Assembly: GCF_006439055.1 (NCBI RefSeq)
Contig: NZ_RCZC01000006.1
Span: 46,993 to 110,992 of the forward strand
Direction: 5' to 3'
DNA: 64,000 bases
From: Sphingomonas glacialis
Lineage (GTDB): Bacteria > Pseudomonadota > Alphaproteobacteria > Sphingomonadales > Sphingomonadaceae
Position numbers and translations under genes: made by a program. Below the pieces are notes generated by a model. That model did no database searches and was not told the DNA's origin. It saw nothing but the letters and a program-made list of their open reading frames with translations. Shown piece by piece: positions 46,567 through 55,404 of the stretch. How positions within the stretch are numbered: the stretch's first letter is position 1; each line of letters opens with the position of its first letter.

Positions 46567-46656
46567 CCCCGTCACCCTCGCGAAAGCGAGGGTCCCGCTT
46601 CTTCTGCGGACCGCGGACCAGAAGCGGGATCCCCGCTTTCGCGGGGATGACAGGGG
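46567..46656. repeat. Paired palindromic repeat between aldo/keto reductase and bioF
   Basis: Left hairpin CCCTCGCGAAAGCGAGGG and right hairpin ATCCCCGCTTTCGCGGGGAT, flanked by CCCGTCA and TGACAGGGG. Nearly identical to the element at 6526-6611, 40 kb away, so both belong to one mobile or recurrent repeat family. Confidence 0.9.
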
Positions 46657-46737
46657 AAAGCGGGTGACCGGGGTGAACCCGTCCCCAAAAGCGCTACCCC
46701 ATCGCGCGACGGCACCAACCGCGTTAGGGCGAGCGCG

Positions 46738-47859
46738 ATGTCCGTTCTCGCCGCCCACGCCCGCGACCTTGAGTCGCTCGGTCAGACCCACCGCCGACGC
46801 ACGCTGAGCCCGCGCACCGGGCTCGATTTCGCCTCGAACGATTATCTCGGCCTCGCCGCGTCGCCGCGGCTGCGCGAGGCCGTGGTGGCGGCGCTGGCGC
46901 GCGGCGTGCCGATCGGCTCGGGCGGATCGCGCCTGCTGCGCGGCAACGATCCCGAGCATGAAGCGCTCGAGGCCGAAGCCGCCGCCTTCTTCGGCAGCGA
47001 GGCGGCGCTCTATTTCTCGAGCGGCTTTGCCGCCAACGCCGCGCTGTTCGCGACCCTACCGCAAACCGGCGACCTGATCCTCCACGACACGTTGATCCAC
47101 GCCAGTGCGCATGACGGGATGCGGCTCGCGCGCGCGCCCGCGCAGAGCGTCGCGCATAACGATGCACAGGCGTTCGACGATGCGATCACCGCGTGGCGCC
47201 GCGCGGGCGGCACGGGCACGCCGTGGATCGCAGTCGAAAGCCTCTACAGCATGGATGGCGATCGCGCCCCGCTCGCCGATCTGGCCGAAATCGCCGAGCG
47301 CCACGGCGCCATGCTGCTGATCGACGAGGCGCACGCGACCGGCGTGTTCGGCCCCGATGGTCGCGGGCTCGCGGCCGCGCTCGACGGGCAAGACACCGTC
47401 ATCACGATGCGCACCTGCGGCAAGGCGCTGGGCTGCGAGGGCGCCCTGGTCTGCGCGCCCGCGATCGTGCGCAACTTCCTGATCAATCGCGGACGCGCCT
47501 TCATCTTCTCGACCGCCCCCTCCCCGCTGATGGCGAGCGCGGTGCGCGCCGCGCTCGCCATCCTCGCCGACGAGCCCGAGCGGCGTACGCGGCTCGACGC
47601 GCTCATCGCCCATGCCGGCCAGGTCCTCGCGCCCCGCGGCGCGACGGTGACGGGCGCGCAAATCCTTCCGCTGATCGTCGGCGATGCGGAGGCGACAATG
47701 GCGCTTGCGGCGGGCCTGCAGGCGGAAGGCTTCGACGTGCGCGGCATCCGCCCGCCGACGGTGCCGCCGGGAAGCTCGCGGCTGCGCATCTCGATCACGC
47801 TCAACGTCGATATCGCCGCGATCGACCGTCTCGCCACCTGCCTGGAAGCCTTGTCATGA
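46738..47859 (+). CDS. bioF: 8-amino-7-oxononanoate synthase BioF
   Basis: 373-residue PLP enzyme that condenses pimeloyl thioester with alanine in biotin synthesis. FASNDYLGLAASPRLREAV and GSGGSRLLRGN are the family N-terminus; DEAHATGVFG holds the PLP Asp and TCGKALGCEGA the PLP lysine (K229). The stop overlaps the bioD start (ATGA). It heads a bioF-bioD-bioA operon; bioB and bioC are not in the window. Confidence 0.95.
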   Translation: MSVLAAHARDLESLGQTHRRRTLSPRTGLDFASNDYLGLAASPRLREAVVAALARGVPIGSGGSRLLRGNDPEHEALEAEAAAFFGSEAALYFSSGFAANAALFATLPQTGDLILHDTLIHASAHDGMRLARAPAQSVAHNDAQAFDDAITAWRRAGGTGTPWIAVESLYSMDGDRAPLADLAEIAERHGAMLLIDEAHATGVFGPDGRGLAAALDGQDTVITMRTCGKALGCEGALVCAPAIVRNFLINRGRAFIFSTAPSPLMASAVRAALAILADEPERRTRLDALIAHAGQVLAPRGATVTGAQILPLIVGDAEATMALAAGLQAEGFDVRGIRPPTVPPGSSRLRISITLNVDIAAIDRLATCLEALS

Positions 47860-48482
47860 TCCCCCGCATCGTCGTCACCGGCACCGATACCGACATCGGC
47901 AAGACGGTCTTCGCCGCCGCGCTCGCGGGCGCGCTCGGCGCGGCCTATTGGAAGCCGGTGCAGGCCGGGCTCGACGGCGGCAGCGACGCCGCGCACGTCG
48001 CGGCGCTGAGCGGCCTGCCCGCCAGCAACATCCTGCCCGAGGCGTATCGGCTGGTCACGCCCTGCTCGCCACACCTGGCCGCGCGGATCGACGGCGTGAC
48101 GATCGATGCCGAGGCGCTCGATCCGCCGCCGCACGACGGCGCGATGGTGATCGAAGGCGCAGGCGGCGTGCTCGTCCCAGTCAACGACACGACACTCTAC
48201 GCCGACATTTTCGCCCGTTGGGGCTATCCGGTCGTCCTCGTCGCGCGCACCGCGCTCGGCACGATCAACCACAGCCTGCTCTCGATCGAGGCGCTGCGCG
48301 CGCGGGGCGTACCGATCCTCGGCGTCGCCTTTATCGGCGAGCCGGTCGAGGACAGCGAGGCGACGATCGCGCGGATCGGGGGCGCTCGCCGGCTCGGCCG
48401 CCTGCCAATCCTTTCGACACTCGACCCCGCGAGCCTCGCCGCCGCCTTCGCCGCGCATTTCTCGCTCGAGGATTTCCGATGA
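47856..48482 (+). CDS. bioD: Dethiobiotin synthetase BioD
   Basis: 208-residue ATP-dependent carboxylase that closes the ureido ring of dethiobiotin. The P-loop is VVTGTDTDIGKTVFAAALA (Lys16), followed by AAYWKPVQAGLDGGSDA and the Mg-binding Glu in VIEGAGGVLVPVN. ATGA overlaps link it to bioF upstream and bioA downstream. Confidence 0.95.
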   Translation: MIPRIVVTGTDTDIGKTVFAAALAGALGAAYWKPVQAGLDGGSDAAHVAALSGLPASNILPEAYRLVTPCSPHLAARIDGVTIDAEALDPPPHDGAMVIEGAGGVLVPVNDTTLYADIFARWGYPVVLVARTALGTINHSLLSIEALRARGVPILGVAFIGEPVEDSEATIARIGGARRLGRLPILSTLDPASLAAAFAAHFSLEDFR

Positions 48483-49726
48483 GTTCGCCCGTCTGGCACC
48501 CCTTCACCCAGCACGGCCTCGGCGAAACGATACCGCGCGTCACGCGCACCGAGGGCGCGTTTCTCTACACCGATGACGGGCGCCGGATCATCGACGCGAT
48601 CTCGTCCTGGTGGGTGACGACGCACGGCCATTGCCACCCCGCGATCATGGCGGCGATCGCCGACCAGGCCGGCAAGATGGACCAGATCATCTTCGCCGGC
48701 TGGACGCACGAGCCCGCCGAGACGCTCGCGCAGGGGCTGGTGGAGATCATGCCGCCCGCGCTCGAACACGTCTTCTTCTCGGATTCCGGCTCGACCGCGG
48801 TCGAGGTCGCCTTGAAAATGGCGCTCGGCTTCTTCGCCAATCGCGGTGAACCCCGCAGCCGCATCCTCGTGCTCGAGCACAGCTATCATGGCGACACGAT
48901 CGGCGCGATGTCAGTCGGTGCGCGTGGGGTCTATAACCAGGCCTATGCGCCATTGCTGTTCGACGTCGGCACGATCCCCTACCCGGCCGCGGGCGCCGAA
49001 CAGGCGACGCTCGACGCGCTCGAACAGGCGTGTCGCGCAGGCCCCGCCGCCTTCATCGTCGAGCCGCTCGTGCTCGGCGCCGGCGGGATGCTGTTCTACC
49101 CCCCTCGCGTGCTCTCCGAAATGCGCGCGATCTGCGCGCGGCACGGTGTGCTGTTCATCGCCGATGAGGTGATGACCGCCTGGGGCCGCACCGGCACGCT
49201 GCTGGCTAGCGAACAGGCGGGCGTGGTGCCCGACATCCTGTGCCTTTCGAAAGGCCTGACCGGCGGCGCCATCCCGCTCGCGGTGACGATGGCGACCGCC
49301 GCGATCTTCGACGCGCATCTGTCGAGCGACCGCTCGCGAATGTTCTTCCATTCGTCGAGCTACACCGCCAATCCGATCGCCTGCGCCGCCGCCAACGCCA
49401 ATCTCGAAATCTGGCGGACCGAGCCCGTGCTCGAGCGGATCGCCAACCTCGCACAGAGGCAAGCGGCATGGGCTGAGCAGCTGAGCCAGCGGCCGACCAT
49501 CCACAACGCCCGCGTCTGCGGGACGATCGCGGCATTCGAACTGGCGAGTGCGACCGGCACCTATCTCGACGACCTCGGCCCGCGGCTGCTCGCCTTCTTC
49601 AAGGCGCGCGACCTGCTGCTCCGTCCGCTCGGCAACACGGTCTACGTCATGCCGCCTTACTGCATCGACGATGCCAGCCTGACCGCGATCTACAACGCGA
49701 TCGCCGATGCGAGCGATACCACCTGA
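48479..49726 (+). CDS. bioA: Adenosylmethionine-8-amino-7-oxononanoate aminotransferase BioA
   Basis: 415-residue class III aminotransferase that makes 7,8-diaminopelargonate. VWHPFTQHGLGETIPRV is the typical BioA opening; ISSWWVTTHGHCHP, FFSDSGSTAVEVALKMAL, FIADEVMTAWGRTG (PLP Asp229) and LCLSKGLTGGAIPL (PLP Lys258) follow. The donor is probably S-adenosylmethionine. It ends just before the Fur-like dyad of the next operon. Confidence 0.95.
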   Translation: MSSPVWHPFTQHGLGETIPRVTRTEGAFLYTDDGRRIIDAISSWWVTTHGHCHPAIMAAIADQAGKMDQIIFAGWTHEPAETLAQGLVEIMPPALEHVFFSDSGSTAVEVALKMALGFFANRGEPRSRILVLEHSYHGDTIGAMSVGARGVYNQAYAPLLFDVGTIPYPAAGAEQATLDALEQACRAGPAAFIVEPLVLGAGGMLFYPPRVLSEMRAICARHGVLFIADEVMTAWGRTGTLLASEQAGVVPDILCLSKGLTGGAIPLAVTMATAAIFDAHLSSDRSRMFFHSSSYTANPIACAAANANLEIWRTEPVLERIANLAQRQAAWAEQLSQRPTIHNARVCGTIAAFELASATGTYLDDLGPRLLAFFKARDLLLRPLGNTVYVMPPYCIDDASLTAIYNAIADASDTT

Positions 49727-49734
49727 CCCTGTTC

Positions 49735-49763
49735 TTGATAACGCTATTGATAAGCGTTCGCAA
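49735..49763. promoter_or_regulatory. Fur-like operator upstream of the iron TonB-receptor operon
   Basis: Imperfect 29-base dyad: TTGATAACGC at 49735-49744 and GCGTTCGCAA at 49754-49763 match as inverted arms at 8 of 10 positions around a TATTGATAA centre. It resembles Fur boxes that contain TTGCGAA and TGATAA half-sites. It begins 9 bases after the bioA stop and lies 40 bases before the receptor start, consistent with iron repression. Confidence 0.6.
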
Positions 49764-49803
49764 ATACGCCACTAGGCCCCCACGATATCAAAGGGACCTA
49801 CGA

Positions 49804-51936
49804 ATGAAGCGTTTTGTCATCTCCGCCATGGTGCTGAGCTCCGCCGTCTATGCCGCGCCGGCACTGGCGGAAGATCAGGCGAACGAGGACAATTCGATCG
49901 TCGTCACCGGTGCCCGTCCCCGCAGCGAAGCGACCGCAGGAACCAAGAGCTCGGCGCCGATCGCCGAGACGCCGCAATCGATCAGCGTGATCAGCGCCGC
50001 CGACATCGCCGATCTCGGCCTGTCGAACCTCAACCAGGCGCTGCGCTTCGTCGCTGGCGTAACCACCGAGCAGCGCGGGTCGAGCGCCGAGGTCTATGAC
50101 CAGTTCAAGCTCCGCGGGTTCGACGCACCACAATTCCTCGACGGGCTCAAGCTGATCGGCGGGGCGAGCTATCTCGAGCCCCAGATCGACGTCTCGCGGC
50201 TCGACCGGATCGAAGTGATCAAGGGCCCCGCCTCGGTGCTCTATGGCCAGTCGGGCCCGGGCGGCCTCGTCGCATTGTCGAGCAAGCTGCCGCTCGACAA
50301 GCCGTTCTATGGCGCGGTCTCGGGCACCTACGGCACCTACGACCTGTACCGCGCCGATGCCGATGTCGGCGGCAAGATCGGCGATTCGGTGCTTTGGCGG
50401 ATCAACGGCAGCGTCAACGGCGCGCATACCCAGCAGACCTTCAGCGCGCGCGAGCGCCAGACGATCTCGGGCGCGCTGACCTTCAACCTCGATCACGCCA
50501 CCAAGCTGACGCTGCTCGGCGCCTATTCGAATGATCCGCAGAACGGCAGCTACGGCGTGTTCCCGGCATCGGGCACCTTCCTCGCCAACCCCAACGGCAA
50601 GCTGTCGACCTCGACCGATTTCGGCGAGCCCGGCAATTACTTCAAGCGCGAGCAGGTCGCCGCGACCTATATCCTGACGCACGAGATCAACCCCGACTGG
50701 AGCATCCGCGCCTCGGGCCGCTACCAGCATGGCACCTCGCGGCTCGGCATCGTCTATGCGTCGGGATCGCTGGTCGACACCACCAACCCCAATTCGACGC
50801 TCTACAACCGCGCGTCCTACGCGACGCGCGAGCGCAGCGACTCGTGGGTGTTCGACAATCAGGTCCATGGCCGTTTCGCCACGGGCGCGGTGAAGCACGA
50901 CGTGCTGTTCGGGGTCGATTACCAGACCGGCAACGCGCGCTCGATCAACGCCTTCGGCTCGGCGACCCCGCTCAACGGCTATGCGCCGGTCTATGGCACG
51001 ATGGTCGTGCCGCAGAGCCCGGCGCAGGTGCCGAACTATTTCAGCCTGAACGACAACAAGCCACGCTCGAACCAGGCGGGCGTCTATGCGCAGGACGAGC
51101 TCTCGTACGGCGCGTTGCGCGTGCTGCTCAGCGGGCGGCAGGATTGGGCATCGGTGCGCACCGGACCGAACACCGCGTCGCAGGACTCGCAGAAGTTCAC
51201 CTATCGCGCCGGTGCGCTCTACACGCTGCCGTTCGGGCTTGCGCCCTATGTCAGCTATTCGACCTCGTTCGAGCCGAACGGTACGCTGACGCAGCCGAAC
51301 GGCGTGATCACCGTCGCCAAGCCGTCCGAAGGCAAGCAGATCGAGGCCGGCGCAAAATATACCGTGCCGGGCACGCAGATCCTCGTCACCGGCGCGTGGT
51401 TCCAGATCGACCAGACCAACCTCATCACCACCAACCCGCTGACCAACGTCGCGACGCAGAGCGGCAAGGTCCGCTCGAGCGGGGTCGAGGTCGAGGCGAG
51501 CGCGCCGCTGCCGTACGGTTTCAACGCCAAGCTCGCTTATAGCCGCCAGAAGGTGCGGACGATCGCCGATGCCAACCCCGCCAATATCGGCAAGGGAATC
51601 ATGGGCGTCGGGCGCGGCGGCGTGTCGGGCAATCTCGAATGGGCGCCGCGCGCCGGCAGATGGCAGGGCTTCGCGATCGGCGGCGCGGTGCGCCATGTCG
51701 ACAGCATCTATGCCGGCGGCGCCGCGCGCCAGAGCACACCGGGCTTCACGCTGGTCGATGCGCTGGTGCGCTTCGATCTCGGCACGATCGCGCCGCGCTT
51801 CCAGGGCGTGTCTCTCGGGGTGAATGCGGCCAACCTCTTCGACAAGAAGTATGTCACGACCTGCTATCTCGATTATGCCTGGTGCTGGTACGGCAACCGC
51901 CGCACCGTGCAGGGCACGATCGCGTACCGGTTCTAA
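49804..51936 (+). CDS. TonB-dependent siderophore receptor
   Basis: 710-residue outer-membrane receptor of the FhuA/FiuA-like siderophore class. A signal peptide (VISAMVLSSAVYAAPALAE) precedes the TonB box region (SIVVTGARPRS), the plug (ETPQSISVISAADIADLGLS, KLRGFDAPQFLDGLKLIGG, VIKGPASVLYGQSGPGGLV) and a barrel closing with NRRTVQGTIAYRF. The penultimate loop has a Cys pair (TTCYLDYAWCWYG), frequent in ferrichrome-type receptors. AAAGGGA precedes the ATG. It heads an operon with DUF3649, PepSY and DUF3325 genes. Confidence 0.95.
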   Translation: MKRFVISAMVLSSAVYAAPALAEDQANEDNSIVVTGARPRSEATAGTKSSAPIAETPQSISVISAADIADLGLSNLNQALRFVAGVTTEQRGSSAEVYDQFKLRGFDAPQFLDGLKLIGGASYLEPQIDVSRLDRIEVIKGPASVLYGQSGPGGLVALSSKLPLDKPFYGAVSGTYGTYDLYRADADVGGKIGDSVLWRINGSVNGAHTQQTFSARERQTISGALTFNLDHATKLTLLGAYSNDPQNGSYGVFPASGTFLANPNGKLSTSTDFGEPGNYFKREQVAATYILTHEINPDWSIRASGRYQHGTSRLGIVYASGSLVDTTNPNSTLYNRASYATRERSDSWVFDNQVHGRFATGAVKHDVLFGVDYQTGNARSINAFGSATPLNGYAPVYGTMVVPQSPAQVPNYFSLNDNKPRSNQAGVYAQDELSYGALRVLLSGRQDWASVRTGPNTASQDSQKFTYRAGALYTLPFGLAPYVSYSTSFEPNGTLTQPNGVITVAKPSEGKQIEAGAKYTVPGTQILVTGAWFQIDQTNLITTNPLTNVATQSGKVRSSGVEVEASAPLPYGFNAKLAYSRQKVRTIADANPANIGKGIMGVGRGGVSGNLEWAPRAGRWQGFAIGGAVRHVDSIYAGGAARQSTPGFTLVDALVRFDLGTIAPRFQGVSLGVNAANLFDKKYVTTCYLDYAWCWYGNRRTVQGTIAYRF

Positions 51937-51942
51937 CCGCGA

Positions 51943-52257
51943 ATGCCGCAACGCATGACCGAAGCGCGCCGCCAGTGGCGCCGCCGCGCCGACACCGCGC
52001 TGCGGATCGTCGTCGCGGTGCCCGGCGGCTATGCGATGGCGAGCCTGTGGGCGATGGCGCTCGCCCGGATCCTGCCCGGCGGGCCGGCGGCGGCAACCAT
52101 CACCGCCACGCTCGTCGCCTTCGCGCTCTGCGCCTTCACCGCGATGTGGGCGTTCGCCGCGCGCAGCGGGTGGCGTGCGGCGTGGACGACGCTGCTCGGC
52201 GGGGGCATCGCAGCGGCGATCGCCTTCGGGTTGATCGCGCTGACGGGGCGGGTATGA
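51943..52257 (+). CDS. DUF3649-type small membrane protein, iron-uptake associated
   Basis: 104 residues with three hydrophobic stretches (for example IVVAVPGGYAMASLWAMALA and ATITATLVAFALCAFTAMWA). The pattern and position between a siderophore receptor and a PepSY protein fit the DUF3649 family. Its function is unknown. The stop overlaps the next start (ATGA). Confidence 0.82.
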   Translation: MPQRMTEARRQWRRRADTALRIVVAVPGGYAMASLWAMALARILPGGPAAATITATLVAFALCAFTAMWAFAARSGWRAAWTTLLGGGIAAAIAFGLIALTGRV

Positions 52258-53795
52258 GCAAGGGCTTCCGCCAGAGCCAGGCGACGCTCCACACCTGGTC
52301 GGGGCTGCTCGTCGGCTGGGTGCTGTTCGTCGTCTTCGTGACCGGCACCGCCGCCTATTGGCGCGAGGCGCTGAACCGCTGGGCACAACCCGAACTTCCG
52401 CGGATCGAAGAGCCCGCGCGGGTCGTGCGCGGCGCCCAGGCGCTGCTGCAACGCGAAGCGCCGGGTGCGGCGAGCTGGTTCATCACCGTGCCGAGTACGC
52501 GCTCGGCGAGCGGCAGCGTCTTCTGGGTGCCGGGCGCCGGCGCGCCCCCCGCGCGCGGCGAGACCAGCGGGCTGATCGACGCCAACGGCGCCAAGGTCAC
52601 GGCGCGCGAGACGCGCGGCGGCGACTTCTTCTACCGCTTCCATTTCGACCTGCATTACGTCCCCTATTACGTATCGCGCTGGATCGTCGGGATCTGCGCG
52701 ATGTTCATGCTCGTCGCGATCCTCAGCGGGATCGTGACGCACAAGAAGATCTTCCGCGATTTCTTCACGTTTCGGGGAAACAAGGGGCAGCGCTCGTGGC
52801 TCGACGGGCACAATGCCGTCGCGGTGCTCGGCCTGCCCTTCCATCTGATGATCACCTATACCGGGCTCGTCACGCTGATGACGCTGCTGATGCCGTGGGC
52901 GGCGATCGCCAATTATACCGACCCGACGAGCTTCGGCCGCCTGCTCTACCCCGATGCGCCGACCGTCCCGCGTGCCGAACGGCCTGCGCCGCTGGTCGAT
53001 CTTGCCACGGTGCTGCGCGATGCTGAACGGCGGCTCGGCGCACCCGTCGATTTCATCAGCGTGACCGCGCCGGGCGATGCCTCGGCGCAGATCCTGCTCT
53101 CGCAAAGCACGCGTGGCGCGCTGTCGAGCCTGACACCGCGGCTGCGCTATGACGGCGTGTCCGGGCGCCTGCGCTGGGCGTCGCCGCCGCCCGGCGCGGC
53201 GACGATGACCGCGGGCGCGATGATCGGGCTCCATGCCGGGCGCTTCGCCGACGCCGCGATCCGCTGGGTCTATTTCCTGTGCGGGATCGGCGGATCGGTG
53301 ATGGTCGCGAGCGGGCTCGTGCTGTGGAGCGTCAAGCGGCGCGAGAGGTTGCCCGACCCCGCGCACCCGCCGTTCGGCTTTCGCCTGGTCGAGCGGCTCA
53401 ATATCGGCTTCGTCGCGGGATTTCCCGCCGCGCTGGTCGGGTTTCTCTGGGCCAACCGGCTTCTCCCGCTTACGCTCCCGGCGCGCGCGGAGGCCGAGAT
53501 CAATGCGATGTTCGTGCTGTGGGGCGCGCTGCTGCTCCACGCCTTCCTCCGCCGGTCGCGCCGCGCCTGGGTCGAGCAGCTCGGGCTGACCGCGGCGCTG
53601 CTGCTCGCCTTGCCGCTGTTCGACATGCTGGCGACCAATCGTGGACTGCCCGCCACGCTTGCCGCGGGCGACGCCACGCTCGCCGGAGTCGATCTGACGC
53701 TGCTCGCGCTCGGCCTCGCCTATGCCGCGATCGCGCGTGCGGTCCACGCGCATGTCCCCGCCACGCGGCGAACCCGCGCCAGGGCAAGCGCATGA
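52254..53795 (+). CDS. PepSY-associated membrane protein (PiuB-like)
   Basis: 513-residue inner-membrane protein. It has the N-terminal PepSY-TM helix QATLHTWSGLLVGWVLFVVF, then a periplasmic region, HFDLHYVPYYVSRWIVGICA, GIVTHKKIFRDFFTFRGNKG and HNAVAVLGLPFHLMITYTGL, with several histidines on helices. Relatives are thought to be ferric-siderophore reductases or cofactors of iron uptake; the histidine layout could bind haem. It overlaps genes on both sides by ATGA junctions. Confidence 0.9.
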   Translation: MSKGFRQSQATLHTWSGLLVGWVLFVVFVTGTAAYWREALNRWAQPELPRIEEPARVVRGAQALLQREAPGAASWFITVPSTRSASGSVFWVPGAGAPPARGETSGLIDANGAKVTARETRGGDFFYRFHFDLHYVPYYVSRWIVGICAMFMLVAILSGIVTHKKIFRDFFTFRGNKGQRSWLDGHNAVAVLGLPFHLMITYTGLVTLMTLLMPWAAIANYTDPTSFGRLLYPDAPTVPRAERPAPLVDLATVLRDAERRLGAPVDFISVTAPGDASAQILLSQSTRGALSSLTPRLRYDGVSGRLRWASPPPGAATMTAGAMIGLHAGRFADAAIRWVYFLCGIGGSVMVASGLVLWSVKRRERLPDPAHPPFGFRLVERLNIGFVAGFPAALVGFLWANRLLPLTLPARAEAEINAMFVLWGALLLHAFLRRSRRAWVEQLGLTAALLLALPLFDMLATNRGLPATLAAGDATLAGVDLTLLALGLAYAAIARAVHAHVPATRRTRARASA

Positions 53796-54082
53796 CGGCA
53801 CTGGCCTTTCTCGCGTCGGCACTCGCCTTCCTGCTGTTCGGCCTGGCGACCGACCAGCACCACGGCAAGCGCTTTCGCCGCCCCTGCCCGAAGCGCCGCG
53901 CGCTTGCATTGCGGGCGACGGCGTGGGCGTGCCTCGCCCTCGCGTTCGCGCTGTCGCTGCAGGCCTGGGGCCCGGTGTTCGGCGCGATCGGCTGGGTGGC
54001 GACGGTGATGAGCGGGGCCGCCTTGGTGTTCGGCGGATTGAACTTCATCCCCCTCTCCGCGCCCGCATTTCGGAAGGGATAA
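53792..54082 (+). CDS. DUF3325-type small membrane protein
   Basis: 96 residues with three hydrophobic helices (ALAFLASALAFLLFGLATDQ, RATAWACLALAFALSLQAWG, GWVATVMSGAALVFGGLNF) and a short basic loop (HHGKRFRRPCPKRR). It matches the DUF3325 genes that follow PepSY proteins in iron-uptake operons. Function is unknown. Confidence 0.83.
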   Translation: MTALAFLASALAFLLFGLATDQHHGKRFRRPCPKRRALALRATAWACLALAFALSLQAWGPVFGAIGWVATVMSGAALVFGGLNFIPLSAPAFRKG

Positions 54083-54155
54083 TGCCCCTTGGGGACTGGA
54101 CAGATCGCGGCGTTCCCTGCACTTCAGCCCGAAAGACGATAAAAGAGGGGCCGAC

Positions 54156-55400
54156 ATGATCGACAGCGCGCTTTCGTTCGACATATTGATCGTGGGTGCG
54201 GGGCATGGCGGTGCGCAAGCGGCGATCGCATTGCGCCAGCGCGGGTTCGAGGGAACGATCGCCCTGCTCGGCGACGAGCCCGAACTGCCCTATGAACGCC
54301 CCCCGCTGTCGAAGGATTATCTGGCGGGCGACAAGCCGTTCGAGCGGATCCTGATCCGCCCGGCCACTTTCTGGAGCGAGCGCGCGATCTCGCTGCTGCC
54401 GAGCCGGACGGTGGTGTCGGTCGATCCCGTCGCGCACCGCGTGACGACAGCCGACGGCGCGACGATCGGCTATGGCACGCTGATCTGGGCGACCGGCGGG
54501 CCGCCGCGCCGCCTGACCTGCGCGGGGCATGACCTGCGTGGCGTCCACGGCGTGCGCAACCGCGCCGATGTCGACCGGATGATCGCCGAACTGCCCGCGG
54601 TCCAGCGCGTCATCGTAATCGGCGGCGGCTATATCGGGCTCGAGGCGGCCGCGGTGCTAACCAAACTCGGCAAGCACGTCACCGTGCTCGAAGCCGCACC
54701 GCGCGTGCTGGCGCGCGTTGCGGGCGAAGCGCTGTCCCATTTCTACGAGACCGAACACCGCGCGCACGGCGTCGATCTGCGCACCGGGGTGACGGTCGAA
54801 TGCATCGAGGAGACCGACGGCGCAGCGACAGGCGTGCGGCTCGCCGATGGCACCGTGCTTGCGGGCAGCATGGTGATCGTCGGGATCGGGATCATCCCCG
54901 CGGTCGCGCCGTTGCTCGAGGCCGGCGCTGCGGGCGGCAATGGCGTGACGGTCGATGCGCTGTGCCGCACCTCGCTGCCCGACATATTCGCGATCGGCGA
55001 CTGTGCCGCGCATCCCAATCCCTATGCCGATGGCGCGACGATCCGGCTCGAATCGGTGCAGAACGCCAACGACCAGGCGACCACCGTCGCGCGCGTGCTT
55101 ACCGGCGATCCGCAGCCCTATGATGCGGTGCCGTGGTTCTGGTCGAACCAATATGATCTGAAGCTGCAGACCGTCGGGCTTTCGACCGGCTTCGATATGG
55201 CGGTGCTGCGCGGCGATGTCGCGACGCGGCGCTTCTCGGTCGTCTATCTCAAGGCGGGCAAGGTGATCGCGCTCGATTGCGTCAACATGACGCGCGATTA
55301 CGTCCAGGGCCGCGCGCTGGTGATGGCGCGCGCGGTGATCGATCCCGCGTTGCTGGCGGATGCGGACGTGCCGTTAAAGGAGATGCTGGCGGCGGGCTGA
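54156..55400 (+). CDS. FAD-dependent ferredoxin/rubredoxin reductase-like protein
   Basis: 414-residue flavoprotein with two Rossmann motifs: ILIVGAGHGGAQAAIALRQR for FAD and VIVIGGGYIGLEAAAVL for NAD(P)H. YERPPLSKDYL and IFAIGDCAAHPNPYADGATI, followed by LESVQNANDQA, are hallmarks of putidaredoxin-reductase-type enzymes that feed 2Fe-2S ferredoxins. AGAGGGG precedes the ATG. It follows the iron operon by 73 bases and could join it; the ferredoxin at 6621-6938 is a possible partner. Confidence 0.9.
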   Translation: MIDSALSFDILIVGAGHGGAQAAIALRQRGFEGTIALLGDEPELPYERPPLSKDYLAGDKPFERILIRPATFWSERAISLLPSRTVVSVDPVAHRVTTADGATIGYGTLIWATGGPPRRLTCAGHDLRGVHGVRNRADVDRMIAELPAVQRVIVIGGGYIGLEAAAVLTKLGKHVTVLEAAPRVLARVAGEALSHFYETEHRAHGVDLRTGVTVECIEETDGAATGVRLADGTVLAGSMVIVGIGIIPAVAPLLEAGAAGGNGVTVDALCRTSLPDIFAIGDCAAHPNPYADGATIRLESVQNANDQATTVARVLTGDPQPYDAVPWFWSNQYDLKLQTVGLSTGFDMAVLRGDVATRRFSVVYLKAGKVIALDCVNMTRDYVQGRALVMARAVIDPALLADADVPLKEMLAAG

Positions 55401-55404
55401 CGCG

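Noticed and set aside
49798..52386. 862-residue open frame antisense to the siderophore receptor
   Set aside because: Same GC-driven shadow; no ribosome site or recognisable sequence.
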